A stretch of 64,000 bases of DNA from an uncultured Sulfuricurvum sp. (GTDB lineage Bacteria > Campylobacterota > Campylobacteria > Campylobacterales > Sulfurimonadaceae), in the NCBI GenBank assembly GCA_903844635.1, contig CAIMUF010000032.1, forward strand, positions 62,001 to 126,000, written 5' to 3'. Below the pieces are notes generated by a model, which saw only the letters and a list, made by a program, of their open reading frames with translations, searched no databases and was not told the origin of the DNA. This document shows, in pieces, positions 54,577-62,945 of the stretch (its first letter is position 1; each line of letters begins with the position of its first letter). Both the position numbers and the translations under genes were made by a program.

Positions 54577-55250
54577 ACGATACACCAGTCAATCGGAGCA
54601 ATCCCATTCTCCACTAAATACGTATTGGTTTTACTAAAAGGTTTAGAACCGAAAAACCCTCGATAAGAGGAGAGCGGCGAAGGATGCGGAGCTTTTAGAA
54701 CCAAATGCTTCGTCTCATCAATCAAAATACTTTTTTTCCCCGCAGGAGCACCCCAGAGGATAAATACGAGATGTTCTCGATGTTGGCTCAATGTTCGAAT
54801 GACTTGATCGGTGAACCTCTCCCATCCTCTATCTTTATGCGAAAAAGGTTCTCCTTGGCGAACCGTTAAAAGGGTGTTAAGCAGCAGTACACCCTGATGT
54901 GCCCAATGACTCAAATCACCGCTTTTTGGAAAAGGACATTCGATGTCATCCACTAATTCTTTAAAGATATTTTGGAGTGAGGGGGGAGAAGCAACGCCGG
55001 CTTGAACTGAAAAAGACAAACCATGTGCTTGCCCCGCTCCATGATAAGGATCTTGTCCTAGAATAACAACTTTCACCGATTCAAAAGGGGAAGAATTGAA
55101 CGCATTAAAAATATTTTTACTTTGCGGAAAAATGCTATATCGCTTTTGTTCTTCAAGTAAAAAAGCTTTTAACGCATCCATGTAAACGTCGTTAAATTCG
55201 TTTTCTAATGCAGTTTTCCAGCTTTCGTGAATATTAGGATATGTTGACAT
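54573..55250 (-). CDS. ung: uracil-DNA glycosylase (family 1)
   Basis: 225 residues. Catalytic water-activating motif VVILGQDPYHGAGQAHGLSFSV (Asp of GQDPYHG), uracil-binding GVLLLNTLLTV (Asn), and leucine loop APHPSPLSSYRGFFG (His). Removes uracil from DNA after cytosine deamination. The start overlaps the hspR stop by one base, so it is the third gene of the cbpA-hspR-ung transcript. Confidence 0.97.
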   Translation of the reverse strand: MSTYPNIHESWKTALENEFNDVYMDALKAFLLEEQKRYSIFPQSKNIFNAFNSSPFESVKVVILGQDPYHGAGQAHGLSFSVQAGVASPPSLQNIFKELVDDIECPFPKSGDLSHWAHQGVLLLNTLLTVRQGEPFSHKDRGWERFTDQVIRTLSQHREHLVFILWGAPAGKKSILIDETKHLVLKAPHPSPLSSYRGFFGSKPFSKTNTYLVENGIAPIDWCIV

Positions 55251-55636
55251 TATTTGAGAATATCATCCTCAAAAATTACCATTTCATAAATACTGCGCGT
55301 CGTCACCAATGATTTTTCAAGAGGGACACTGCTAGAGCTTCGCATACGTGAAATTTCTGCTCGCAATTCCATCATCTCCTGCTCCATCATCTCCATCTTA
55401 GTTTTTAGACGCATGACCACATCTACACCTGCGAGGTTTACACCTACTTCACGGGTAAGACGCAAAATGGTTTTAATTTTTTCAATATCACGCTGAGAAT
55501 AAAGACGTATTCGTCCATCCGAGCGTGAAGGAGCTATAAGATTTTCTCTCTCATATTGGCGCAATGTTTGTGGATGAATATCTAAAATTTTTGCAACGAT
55601 ACTAATCATATACACTGGTTCATCAAAATGGTGCAT
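55250..55636 (-). CDS. hspR: MerR-family heat-shock repressor HspR
   Basis: 128 residues. The N-terminal MerR HTH reads PVYMISIVAKILDIHPQTLRQYERENLIAPSRSDGRIRLYSQRDIEKIKTILRLTREVGVNLAGVDVVMRLK, which matches HspR (HPQTLRQYER, R-Y-S). A coiled-coil dimer helix follows (MEMMEQEMMELRAEISRMR). HspR represses chaperone genes with DnaK as co-repressor through HAIR operators; one such operator lies in front of the upstream dnaJ-like gene (56563-56583), so the operon is probably autoregulated. It follows cbpA by 3 bases. Confidence 0.95.
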   Translation of the reverse strand: MHHFDEPVYMISIVAKILDIHPQTLRQYERENLIAPSRSDGRIRLYSQRDIEKIKTILRLTREVGVNLAGVDVVMRLKTKMEMMEQEMMELRAEISRMRSSSSVPLEKSLVTTRSIYEMVIFEDDILK

Positions 55637-55639
55637 AAC

Positions 55640-56509
55640 CTACTCCTGTGGAAGGGATTTTTTCATCTGCTCGACTAAGTCAGCATCAATTTTATCTACG
55701 GCAGGTAATACAATATTAGCCTTGAGATATAAATCTCCGCGAACGCCACTTTGACGATTCATCACACCCATCTCTTTAAGGCGAAAACGCTGACCATTTT
55801 TGGTATTTTCAGGCACTTTAAGTGTAACTTCTTTATCTAATGTCTGAACCGCCACTTTACCGCCAAACAGTGCCGCATAAAGAGGAACACTGAATGTTTT
55901 CACAAGATTGTCTCCCTCTCGCTCATACTCAGGATTGGCAGAAATATCGATACGTAGGTATAAATCACCCGATTGGGCACCATGACACTTTCCTTTTCCG
56001 CGAACGCGAAGTTTTTCACCGCTTTTAATCCCAGCAGGAATTTTGATATCAAAACTCTCACCACTAAGGCTAATCGTATGCTTACCACCCAAAACTGCGA
56101 CAGAAAAAGGAACAGTAACATTGGCATCGATATCAAGATTCATAGATCCACCGAAGCCACCACCAAATCCACCACCGCCGAAGCCGCCTCCGCTAAATCC
56201 GCCACCGCCGCCACCGAACATACTGCGTAAAATCTCATCTAAATCGACATTACCGCCCTGAGCCCGTGAGAAATCATGGAAGTTTTGCCCGCCGAACATC
56301 GAATCCCCGTACTGATCATATTTGGCGCGTTTTTCTTTATCGTTGAGCACTTCATACGCTGCATTAATCTCTTTAAATTTTTCTTCCGCTGCGGGGTCTT
56401 TGTTCACATCGGGATGGTATTGACGCGCCAGCTTACGGTACGCTTTTTTGATCTCTGTTTCGCTTGCACTTGCTGCAACTTCTAACGTAGTGTATAAACT
56501 TTTTGACAT
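55640..56509 (-). CDS. cbpA: DnaJ-class co-chaperone CbpA
   Basis: 289 residues. J domain (1-70) with [19 protein letters not shown] (HPD motif). A Gly/Phe-rich region (about 85-125, runs of GGGGFGG) follows, then the two C-terminal substrate-binding domains ([39 protein letters not shown]). No zinc-finger cysteine repeats, so it is type II (CbpA/DnaJ-like), as in the Helicobacter and Campylobacter cbpA-hspR operons. Controlled by the HAIR-overlapped promoter upstream. Confidence 0.93.
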   Translation of the reverse strand: MSKSLYTTLEVAASASETEIKKAYRKLARQYHPDVNKDPAAEEKFKEINAAYEVLNDKEKRAKYDQYGDSMFGGQNFHDFSRAQGGNVDLDEILRSMFGGGGGGFSGGGFGGGGFGGGFGGSMNLDIDANVTVPFSVAVLGGKHTISLSGESFDIKIPAGIKSGEKLRVRGKGKCHGAQSGDLYLRIDISANPEYEREGDNLVKTFSVPLYAALFGGKVAVQTLDKEVTLKVPENTKNGQRFRLKEMGVMNRQSGVRGDLYLKANIVLPAVDKIDADLVEQMKKSLPQE

Positions 56510-56548
56510 TTTAAATCCTGTTAAATTATAATTCTAATATTTAGTAAA

Positions 56549-56583
56549 ATTATAACAGATTAGTTGAGTCAAAGTCAATCAAG
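56549..56583 (-). promoter_or_regulatory. HspR operator (HAIR) overlapping the cbpA promoter
   Basis: On the - strand CTTGATT-N7-ACTCAAC (56583 to 56563) matches the HAIR consensus CTTGAGT-N7-ACTCAAG at 12 of 14 positions. A promoter is embedded in it: TTGACT (56578-56573), 18-bp spacer, TATAAT (56554-56549). HspR bound here would block RNA polymerase, giving heat-inducible cbpA-hspR-ung expression. Confidence 0.85.
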
Positions 56584-56655
56584 GTTAAAAGTAGATCTGC
56601 GTTGTATCGGGAGAAAGAGAAGATTGAAGATTGCGCCTTAAAGACGCAAGTTCTG

Positions 56656-58191
56656 TTAGTGTAAAAAGTGACGAATACCGGTAAAGTATAACGACATCCC
56701 GTGCTCGTCCGCAGCCGCAATGACTTCTTCATCACGTACAGAACCGCCCGGTTGAATAACGGTTTTGACACCCGCGCCTGCTGCCGCATCGATCGAATCG
56801 CGGAATGGGAAAAATGCTTCCGATGCCAACGCTGAACCGCTCACATCCAGACCCATCTCTTCCGCTTTACGCAATGCACAACGCGCTGCATCGACACGTG
56901 ACGTCATCCCCATACCCACGGCAACCATCGCAGAGTCTTTTACGTATACAACACAGTTTGATTTGGTTAATGAGGCTACTTTATACGCGATTTCAGCATC
57001 TTTGAGTTCACTCTCGCTTGCTGTGTGCTTTGTCACCAATTTGGCATTTTTAACCTCATCGTCACCCACACGATCCGCATCTTGGAATACAAATCCGCCA
57101 TCAATGTGTTTAAAATCGACTGCATCACGGCTTAGAAGAATACGATCGCTGCCATATTCAAATAGTTTAAGACGTTTTTTCGGCTCGAATACTGCTTGCG
57201 CCTCTTCATCGATTTTACCTGCAATAATAACTTCGAGGAACATCTCATTCATTTTAAGAGCAAGTTCTTTGGTTACAACACCATTAACCGCGACCACTCC
57301 TCCAAATGCTGAAATCGGATCACATTTCAGTGCTTCTGTATACGCATCCATCATAGTGTCACGTATTGCAAAACCGCATGGGTTACCGTGCTTAACAATA
57401 CAAATCGCATTCTCATCTCCAAATGCCGCTGCAATTTTCACCGCACCGCTGATGTCCGTAAGATTGTTAAAACTTGCTTCCCCTTTTAGGGTTTTGAAAT
57501 TTTTACTAAAGAACGACTCAAACTCGTACAAGCCACCCTTTTGATGCGGGTTTTCACCGTAACGGGTATCCATGACTTTGGATCCTACAATAAACTGCTT
57601 CTCGCCCATACCGTTGTTAAAACGCTTGTTCATGTAGTTGGCGATCATGCTGTCGTATGCTGCCGTATGCTCATATGCTTTAATCATCAAACTACGACGG
57701 AATTCAACCGTATCTTCATCATTTTGGATGGCGTTAAGAACCACAGAATAATCACTTGGATCGGTAATGATATGAACATCGGTAAAGTTTTTTGCAGCAG
57801 AACGAACCATTGCAGGCCCTCCGATGTCGATGTTTTCAATGATCTCTTCGAAGTCATCCGTACGCTCGATGGTCGCTTTGAACGGATAAAGATTTACACA
57901 GACAAGGTCAATTTCAACAATCCCGTATTCCATCGCTGTATTGACATGAGAATCCAAATCACGACGAAATAAAATACCTCCATGGATGTACGGGTTAAGG
58001 GTTTTAACCCGACCGTCAAACATCTCAGGAAATCCTGTCACATCATCAATCTCGATAGCATCTACACCTGCATCACGCAACATTTTGAACGTTCCGCCCG
58101 TAGAGACGATTTCATAGTCCAAACCGATGAGAGATTTAGCAAATTCTACGATATTACTTTTATCACTGACACTGAGTAATGCACGCTTCAT
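56656..58191 (-). CDS. purH: bifunctional AICAR formyltransferase/IMP cyclohydrolase
   Basis: 511 residues, last two steps of purine synthesis. N-terminal IMP cyclohydrolase/MGS domain (1-about 190): [29 protein letters not shown] [39 protein letters not shown]-terminal AICAR transformylase: [95 protein letters not shown]. Complete. Upstream gap to the next gene is about 100 bases. Confidence 0.97.
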   Translation of the reverse strand: MKRALLSVSDKSNIVEFAKSLIGLDYEIVSTGGTFKMLRDAGVDAIEIDDVTGFPEMFDGRVKTLNPYIHGGILFRRDLDSHVNTAMEYGIVEIDLVCVNLYPFKATIERTDDFEEIIENIDIGGPAMVRSAAKNFTDVHIITDPSDYSVVLNAIQNDEDTVEFRRSLMIKAYEHTAAYDSMIANYMNKRFNNGMGEKQFIVGSKVMDTRYGENPHQKGGLYEFESFFSKNFKTLKGEASFNNLTDISGAVKIAAAFGDENAICIVKHGNPCGFAIRDTMMDAYTEALKCDPISAFGGVVAVNGVVTKELALKMNEMFLEVIIAGKIDEEAQAVFEPKKRLKLFEYGSDRILLSRDAVDFKHIDGGFVFQDADRVGDDEVKNAKLVTKHTASESELKDAEIAYKVASLTKSNCVVYVKDSAMVAVGMGMTSRVDAARCALRKAEEMGLDVSGSALASEAFFPFRDSIDAAAGAGVKTVIQPGGSVRDEEVIAAADEHGMSLYFTGIRHFLH

Positions 58192-58287
58192 GCAGTTCCT
58201 TTGATTGGATACTTAGACCCATGAATTAATGGCGGAATTGTACCAAATGGTGGTTTAGGGGAAGGTAAATTGAGGTAAAATTGTCTT

Positions 58288-58782
58288 ATGCAATCGTTTA
58301 ATCACCCTTTCCCGCCAACCCTCGATTCTAATACCCGTATACTGTTTTTAGGAAGTTTTCCCAGTATCGCATCCTTTGAACAATCGTTTTATTATGCCCA
58401 TCCCCGTAATGCGTTTTGGTTGATTATGGAAGAAATATTTGGGGTAACATTTCGAGACAATGAAGATAAAAAGCGTTTTTGTATTCAAATTGGAATCGGA
58501 TTATGGGATGTAATCGGTTCGTGTGAGAGGAGTAATTCGAGCGACAGTAATCTAAAAAATATCGTACCAAATGACTTTATGAAACTGCTTACAGAATATC
58601 CAAATATCAAAGTTATTGCGTTTACGGGGAAAAAAGCATTTGATCTGTTCCAAAAATATTTTAAAGAGTTAGAAATCGAAACCGTATTGCTTCCTTCTAC
58701 TTCTCCCGCCCATGCAGCTATGACACGAAAAGAAAAAACCATTCTTTATAAAGAATTTTTAAATCATTATTTAACTCTCTAA
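58288..58782 (+). CDS. uracil-DNA glycosylase superfamily protein (MUG/HIG-like)
   Basis: 164 residues. RILFLGSFPSIASFEQSFYYAHPRNAFWLIMEEIFGV is the DNA-deoxyinosine (hypoxanthine) glycosylase-like subfamily pattern (GSfPg..S...gqyYahp.NaFW). GLWDVIGSCERSNSSDSNLKNI and LLPSTSPAHAAMT are the later catalytic and binding loops. Probably removes hypoxanthine, uracil or thymine from mismatched pairs. Together with ung and vsr it is the third deamination-repair enzyme in this window. Overlaps the convergent dacA-like gene by 12 bases. Confidence 0.87.
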   Translation: MQSFNHPFPPTLDSNTRILFLGSFPSIASFEQSFYYAHPRNAFWLIMEEIFGVTFRDNEDKKRFCIQIGIGLWDVIGSCERSNSSDSNLKNIVPNDFMKLLTEYPNIKVIAFTGKKAFDLFQKYFKELEIETVLLPSTSPAHAAMTRKEKTILYKEFLNHYLTL

Positions 58783-59580
58783 CACCTGCTCAAAAATCGC
58801 TTTTGCCGTTTTCCAACGATCTACTTTTGCATTCATCATCACAATCAGACAATCACGCCCATCCTTTTTAGCTCTCGCGATCAAACAAGCTCCGGCTTTG
58901 TTGGTAAAACCCGTTTTTACTCCGACGGCATATTGATATCGATTTAAAAGACGATTGTGCGTATAGGCTTTGAAGAGTTTCAATTTGTCTTTATTCAGTA
59001 CATAGTATGCATGACTGTTGAGTTTGCTGATTGTATTAAATGTTGAATTTTTAATAGCGTATTCGGTCATTTTAAGTAAATCCGTGGGAGTAGAGTAGTG
59101 ATCTGCCCCATCGTATCCACAAGGATTAGTAAAATGAGTGCGGTTCATCCCGATTTGTCTAGCTTTAATATTCATCATGGCTATAAAATGCTCTTCATCC
59201 CCGCCCACAGTGATTGCAATCGCTTTTGCCGCATCGTTATCGGATTTAATCATAGCGGCTTTGACCAAATCCGACATCAAGACGACATCTCCGCGTTTGT
59301 AGCCAGCTATTGTAGGTTGGACCTTAGTCATCTCATTTGTAATGGTTACGGCGTGATTCATCTTGCCGCTTTGTATTGCCAAAAGAGCTGTCATTACCTT
59401 GGTTAAGCTCGCAGGGCTTACTCGTTTTTCGGCGTCTTTAGAATATAAAACATGCTTGGTATTTAAATCTTTAACGACCAATGCTCCCACTTTTAACCCA
59501 TCGAGCTCATGTTTATCAATACTGGCATACAGAGACATACTCAAGGTCAAACATAATGCAGAAATTTTTTTAATCATCAT
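58771..59580 (-). CDS. D-alanyl-D-alanine carboxypeptidase (S11, DacA-like)
   Basis: 269 residues from the first ATG at 59580 (MMIKKISALCLTLSMSLYA signal peptide); a TTG just before it is the alternative. Active-site motifs: SPASLTKVMTALLA (SxxK), IKSDNDAAKAIA (SxN), GVKTGFTNKAGAC (KTG). The C-terminal membrane-anchoring domain of PBP5 is absent, so it is a minimal, soluble periplasmic form that trims pentapeptides to tetrapeptides. Confidence 0.93.
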   Translation of the reverse strand: MMIKKISALCLTLSMSLYASIDKHELDGLKVGALVVKDLNTKHVLYSKDAEKRVSPASLTKVMTALLAIQSGKMNHAVTITNEMTKVQPTIAGYKRGDVVLMSDLVKAAMIKSDNDAAKAIAITVGGDEEHFIAMMNIKARQIGMNRTHFTNPCGYDGADHYSTPTDLLKMTEYAIKNSTFNTISKLNSHAYYVLNKDKLKLFKAYTHNRLLNRYQYAVGVKTGFTNKAGACLIARAKKDGRDCLIVMMNAKVDRWKTAKAIFEQVLES

Positions 59581-59634
59581 CAATCCAAAAATATCATATA
59601 TTTCTTATCAAAAGCAATCTACGTACCAATCACT

Positions 59635-60384
59635 CTACGCCTGACGTTTTTCAAGCCATAGAACACCTACAAGTGTCAAAAGTGTTCCCACAAAAACAAT
59701 ACTATAACCTGTCGGCCAATCATAATGGAAGGAAAGAGCCAATGCCAACGCCACGAATATCCAGCCATAGATCCATCCAAAGAGAAGAGGTTTCATCCGT
59801 GTCTGAAGCAACGCAATCAAAGCAGGAGCGATAAGGAGTGTAAACACTACCAAAACTCCCGCAAGAGGAACAGCAACGGTCACCATGACTGATAAAAGTG
59901 AGAAAAAGAACAGTTCTTTCCCAAATCCACTTAATTTTGGATAAATTGTATAATAGAGCAAGGCGATCACAACAAAAATACCCGCTGCTGTTAAAATGTC
60001 ACTATTACTGACGAATAAAATATCGTTTGCCATTAAGCGTTTAAAAAGTTCATCCCCCTCACTCCCACTGCTAAGAACAATCATCACCGATGAGGCGCCT
60101 AAAGCGTACAGTAAACCGATAAATGCCTCAATGTGACGACTATTACGATTTGCATATGCGATAAGCAAGGCCCCTGCAAGTGCAAATCCAAAACTTAAAA
60201 AAAGTTGATACTCTCCTGCAAAAAATACGGTACTGACTGCAATTCCTACCGCTGCGATCTGACCAACAGCCAGATCGGTAAAAATAACGCCGCGACGTAT
60301 AATTTCCAGACCGAATATCGCATGAATACCGACAAGAAAAAATGCCAATATTAATACAGGCCATAAAATCTCTATGGCTTGCAT
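59635..60384 (-). CDS. metal (zinc-type) ABC transporter permease, ZnuB family
   Basis: 249 residues, about eight transmembrane segments, ABC-3 family. IFGLEIIRRGVIFTDLAVGQIAAVGIAVSTVFF is the conserved N-terminal block, with LSVMVTVAVPLAGVLVVFTLLIAPALIALLQTR the family signature. It overlaps the substrate-binding gene by 13 bases. No ATP-binding subunit is found within the window, so znuC is presumably elsewhere. Confidence 0.9.
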   Translation of the reverse strand: MQAIEILWPVLILAFFLVGIHAIFGLEIIRRGVIFTDLAVGQIAAVGIAVSTVFFAGEYQLFLSFGFALAGALLIAYANRNSRHIEAFIGLLYALGASSVMIVLSSGSEGDELFKRLMANDILFVSNSDILTAAGIFVVIALLYYTIYPKLSGFGKELFFFSLLSVMVTVAVPLAGVLVVFTLLIAPALIALLQTRMKPLLFGWIYGWIFVALALALSFHYDWPTGYSIVFVGTLLTLVGVLWLEKRQA

Positions 60385-61247
60385 GTTTGTTCAACCATTG
60401 AATCAAATAATTTATCCAACGTATTATTTTCTCCTCCGACATCATGCGCCAAAATAATGGCACGAGCACCTGATTTGCTTGCAATAAACTGAGCCGTTTT
60501 AGGTTCATGATAATCATCTTGGATAATCGTAGAAATTTTATCGGTTCGTATTTGGTTGATAATTTCTATCGTATGTTTGGAACTCGGAGAGATCCCAGGC
60601 AATGGCTCAATCGTTCCAGCAGTGTGAATACCATAGCGATTTAAAAAATAGCTAAACAACTCATGATACTGAATCACTTGCGTATTACGGCATGGTGACA
60701 TTGTTTTATCCCACTGTGCCAATTTCACATTCCAATGCTTTACGAATTCATCATAATTGGCATGATATGCATTTTTATTAGCGGGATCCATTGACGAGAG
60801 TTTTAACATAATGACTTTCGCTAAAATAGCCATATTATAAGGGTCCATAGCATAGTGAGGATTTCCCTCCGCATGAACATCCCCTTGCGCACGTGAAAGG
60901 GACGTCGGCTTATCAATCATTTTAACATACGTTGATAAGTCCAAATACCCAACTGAACCTTGAATGATTTTAGGATTATGAGCCTGATTTAAAAGAGGTG
61001 GTATCCACCCTATTTCCAAACCCCCTCCATTTAGAATCAAGAGATCACAATCTCTTAACTCACCAATATACGAAGGACGCGGAGTCACAAAATGTGGATC
61101 AGAAGATGCAGATGCCAGAACACTGACCTCAACTTTAGCATGCGCAACGGCTTTTAGCAATTCTCCAATATACGGATAAGCTACGGTCACATGAACCGAA
61201 GCGAACAAAGGAAAAGTGCATAAAAGTGGAAGTAATAATTTTTTCAT
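60372..61247 (-). CDS. metal ABC transporter substrate-binding protein, ZnuA family
   Basis: 291 residues with a signal peptide (MKKLLLPLLCTFPLFASVHV). Cluster A-I metal-binding fold with His ligands in SASSDPHFVTPRPSYIGEL, AEGNPHYAMDPYNMAILA and a late Asp in AHDVGGENNTLDKLF. Also QYHELFSYFLNRYGIHTAGTIEPLPGISPSSKHTIEII. The His-rich zinc-chaperoning loop of E. coli ZnuA is missing. Zinc is likely but manganese or iron cannot be excluded. First gene of the pair with the permease; follows the porin-like gene by 9 bases. Confidence 0.9.
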   Translation of the reverse strand: MKKLLLPLLCTFPLFASVHVTVAYPYIGELLKAVAHAKVEVSVLASASSDPHFVTPRPSYIGELRDCDLLILNGGGLEIGWIPPLLNQAHNPKIIQGSVGYLDLSTYVKMIDKPTSLSRAQGDVHAEGNPHYAMDPYNMAILAKVIMLKLSSMDPANKNAYHANYDEFVKHWNVKLAQWDKTMSPCRNTQVIQYHELFSYFLNRYGIHTAGTIEPLPGISPSSKHTIEIINQIRTDKISTIIQDDYHEPKTAQFIASKSGARAIILAHDVGGENNTLDKLFDSMVEQTCKP

Positions 61248-61256
61248 TGTGTTTCC

Positions 61257-62561
61257 TTAAAACGCGTGTGCGCCATGAGCGCCAAGTTCGAGTGTATAGT
61301 TCAACATCACTTCATGAATCGTTTTTGCCTGATCGTCGATATACTTTGAATGATCTTGATTGTATTGCAAGCGGAAACGTGAAAATTCAAATGGTTTGTA
61401 CTCCAGTTTGATGCTGGTACGATGCAAGTTATCGACATTAGCAGCCATTGCAAGATTTGCATCATAGTAGCTATTTTTAGTAATCTCATCGTATCGAATC
61501 CCTGTTGCCCAGTTTTCATCGATTTTGTACATCAACTCGCTGTAATAGCCTGCTTGCTTATCCGTCATTGATATATCATCTTTATTGCGCTGCATCCACT
61601 CATTTTGCCAGATCAACGAGCTGTATCCCCCAAGCGGATATTCAACGGTTAAATCCGCTCCGCAAATACGTGTTTGTCCGTAACTTGTAAAGCTGTCTAC
61701 TATAGGCTCTGAACCATTCATATCTTGTACTACCGATTTTCCCTGCGCATAACTCAATCCAGCTAAAACCGTCACATTTCCGATATCGATACTGCCTTTT
61801 AAATAAGTCACCGCCGTTGATGCTGATTCTTTGGCACTAAATCCTTGATTTGGATTGCCATTAAATAACTCAAGTCCAGCCATTAAATAAAATGGTGTCG
61901 GAGCTACCCATTGAAGTTGTGCACCCTCCCCGCCGATTCCATCCGGTCCAAAAAATGCGTTGTTCACAAGTTCTTGATCTTCAAAATTCCACGCATGATG
62001 ATGCTTTTCATTGACACGACCAAACGCACTTTTAAACTTCCCGGCTTTAAAACGTAAACCATAATCAAGAGCACGTGTCGTAAAAAATGCCTCTTCTACT
62101 TCTACTGTACCGTCTCCATGAATATGAAAAATAGCATTGGCATCGAAATACGGATCCACAGTAGAACTCATGGCCAATTCTGCATAATTTAAATTAAATC
62201 CATCTTTACCATTGTTTTGTATCTCCATTGTCCCAAAACCTGGAATGGCTGCTGAAGAATAGGGTGTATTACTCACATTGCGAGAGGTGTAACCGCCATT
62301 AAGAATCAAAGCAATATCAGGTAATAAAGAAGTTACTGTCCCTCCATCACTTTTAGTTGCCATTTTTTGAAGCATCTCTTCATCACTGGCCGTATCACTG
62401 ATCGCTGTCACAGGAGTTGCTTCAAACATCTCTATACGCTTTTGCATCTCACCAAGCTGTTGCTGTAGTTGTACCATCTGTTTTTTTAACTGCTCTAACT
62501 CTGTATCACTTGCCGCGAGTACACCTGCACATACGAGTGAGAGAACTGTTTTTTTAAGCAT
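61257..62561 (-). CDS. outer-membrane porin-like beta-barrel protein linked to zinc uptake
   Basis: 434 residues with a signal peptide (MLKKTVLSLVCAGVLAAS) and a short N-terminal coiled-coil (DTELEQLKKQMVQLQQQLGEMQKRIEMFEA), as in trimeric porins. The rest is a beta-barrel pattern ending with Phe (GAHGAHAF), the usual outer-membrane signal. FHIHGDGTVEVEEAFFTTRALDYGLRFKAGKFKSAFGRVNEKHHHAW and the many His/Asp residues hint at metal-related transport. It is followed by the ZnuA- and ZnuB-like genes, so it may bring zinc across the outer membrane. Confidence 0.8.
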   Translation of the reverse strand: MLKKTVLSLVCAGVLAASDTELEQLKKQMVQLQQQLGEMQKRIEMFEATPVTAISDTASDEEMLQKMATKSDGGTVTSLLPDIALILNGGYTSRNVSNTPYSSAAIPGFGTMEIQNNGKDGFNLNYAELAMSSTVDPYFDANAIFHIHGDGTVEVEEAFFTTRALDYGLRFKAGKFKSAFGRVNEKHHHAWNFEDQELVNNAFFGPDGIGGEGAQLQWVAPTPFYLMAGLELFNGNPNQGFSAKESASTAVTYLKGSIDIGNVTVLAGLSYAQGKSVVQDMNGSEPIVDSFTSYGQTRICGADLTVEYPLGGYSSLIWQNEWMQRNKDDISMTDKQAGYYSELMYKIDENWATGIRYDEITKNSYYDANLAMAANVDNLHRTSIKLEYKPFEFSRFRLQYNQDHSKYIDDQAKTIHEVMLNYTLELGAHGAHAF

Positions 62562-62611
62562 AGTTTCTCCGTTAATAATAATGATTAGTTTGAAAATAAA
62601 TGTATTAATTA
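62562..62611 (-). promoter_or_regulatory. AT-rich intergenic region with possible Fur/Zur-type operator
   Basis: TTAATAATAATGATTAG and an inverted TTAATAAT ... ATTATTAA pair lie in front of the porin-like gene. The 'taatgatta' core resembles Fur-family operators, which would suit zinc-responsive control by Zur. Weak evidence, sequence inspection only. Confidence 0.3.
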
Positions 62612-62881
62612 TTAAAAAGAAGGAGGAGCACGTGCATTAAAAGAGGTAAAACAAAATTCTTGAAAAGATGCGACTGAAGATTCGATAGCCCCAAAAGATA
62701 CTAATGGTAATGGAAGATGAGATTCAAGTATCGGAGCATCCGCACCACTGGCAATATCATGTGCAAAACATTTAACACAATCGCTGTGTTCTGTTACACT
62801 ATTGTGAATATGCGTATTGGCAAAACTCATCGATGCCAAAAAACACATAATCCAAAAAAATTGCAGTTGTCCACGTTTCAT
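62612..62881 (-). CDS. small exported protein (DUF2946-like) upstream of zinc cluster
   Basis: 89 residues from the ATG at 62881 (MKRGQLQFFWIMCFLASMSFANTHIHN), a good signal peptide; an ATG at 62890 adds three residues. The mature part has His and Cys (HIHNSVTEHSDCVKCFAHD) and ends FTSFNARAPPSF, like short DUF2946-type proteins (ending ARAPP) often near metal transport genes. The HxH and CxxC could bind metal. It shares strand and neighbourhood with the porin-ZnuA-ZnuB genes. Confidence 0.6.
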   Translation of the reverse strand: MKRGQLQFFWIMCFLASMSFANTHIHNSVTEHSDCVKCFAHDIASGADAPILESHLPLPLVSFGAIESSVASFQEFCFTSFNARAPPSF

Positions 62882-62889
62882 ATCAGCCA

Positions 62890-62939
62890 TTATAACCAAA
62901 GAGGATGAATGTCATATTATCAATCTCATTTGGTTATAA
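62890..62939. promoter_or_regulatory. symmetrical divergent promoter region
   Basis: TTATAACCAAA (62890-62900) and TTTGGTTATAA (62929-62939) are perfect 11-bp inverted repeats 28 bases apart. Each arm contributes a TATAAT box pointing outward, about 5-8 bases before the ATGs of the divergent genes. Likely co-regulated divergent promoters with leaderless or near-leaderless transcripts. Confidence 0.55.
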
Positions 62940-62945
62940 TAACTT

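Noticed and set aside
56765..57544. 259-codon + strand ORF opposite purH
   Set aside because: Antisense shadow of a strongly conserved gene; Ser/Ala/Arg-rich without domain or ribosome site.
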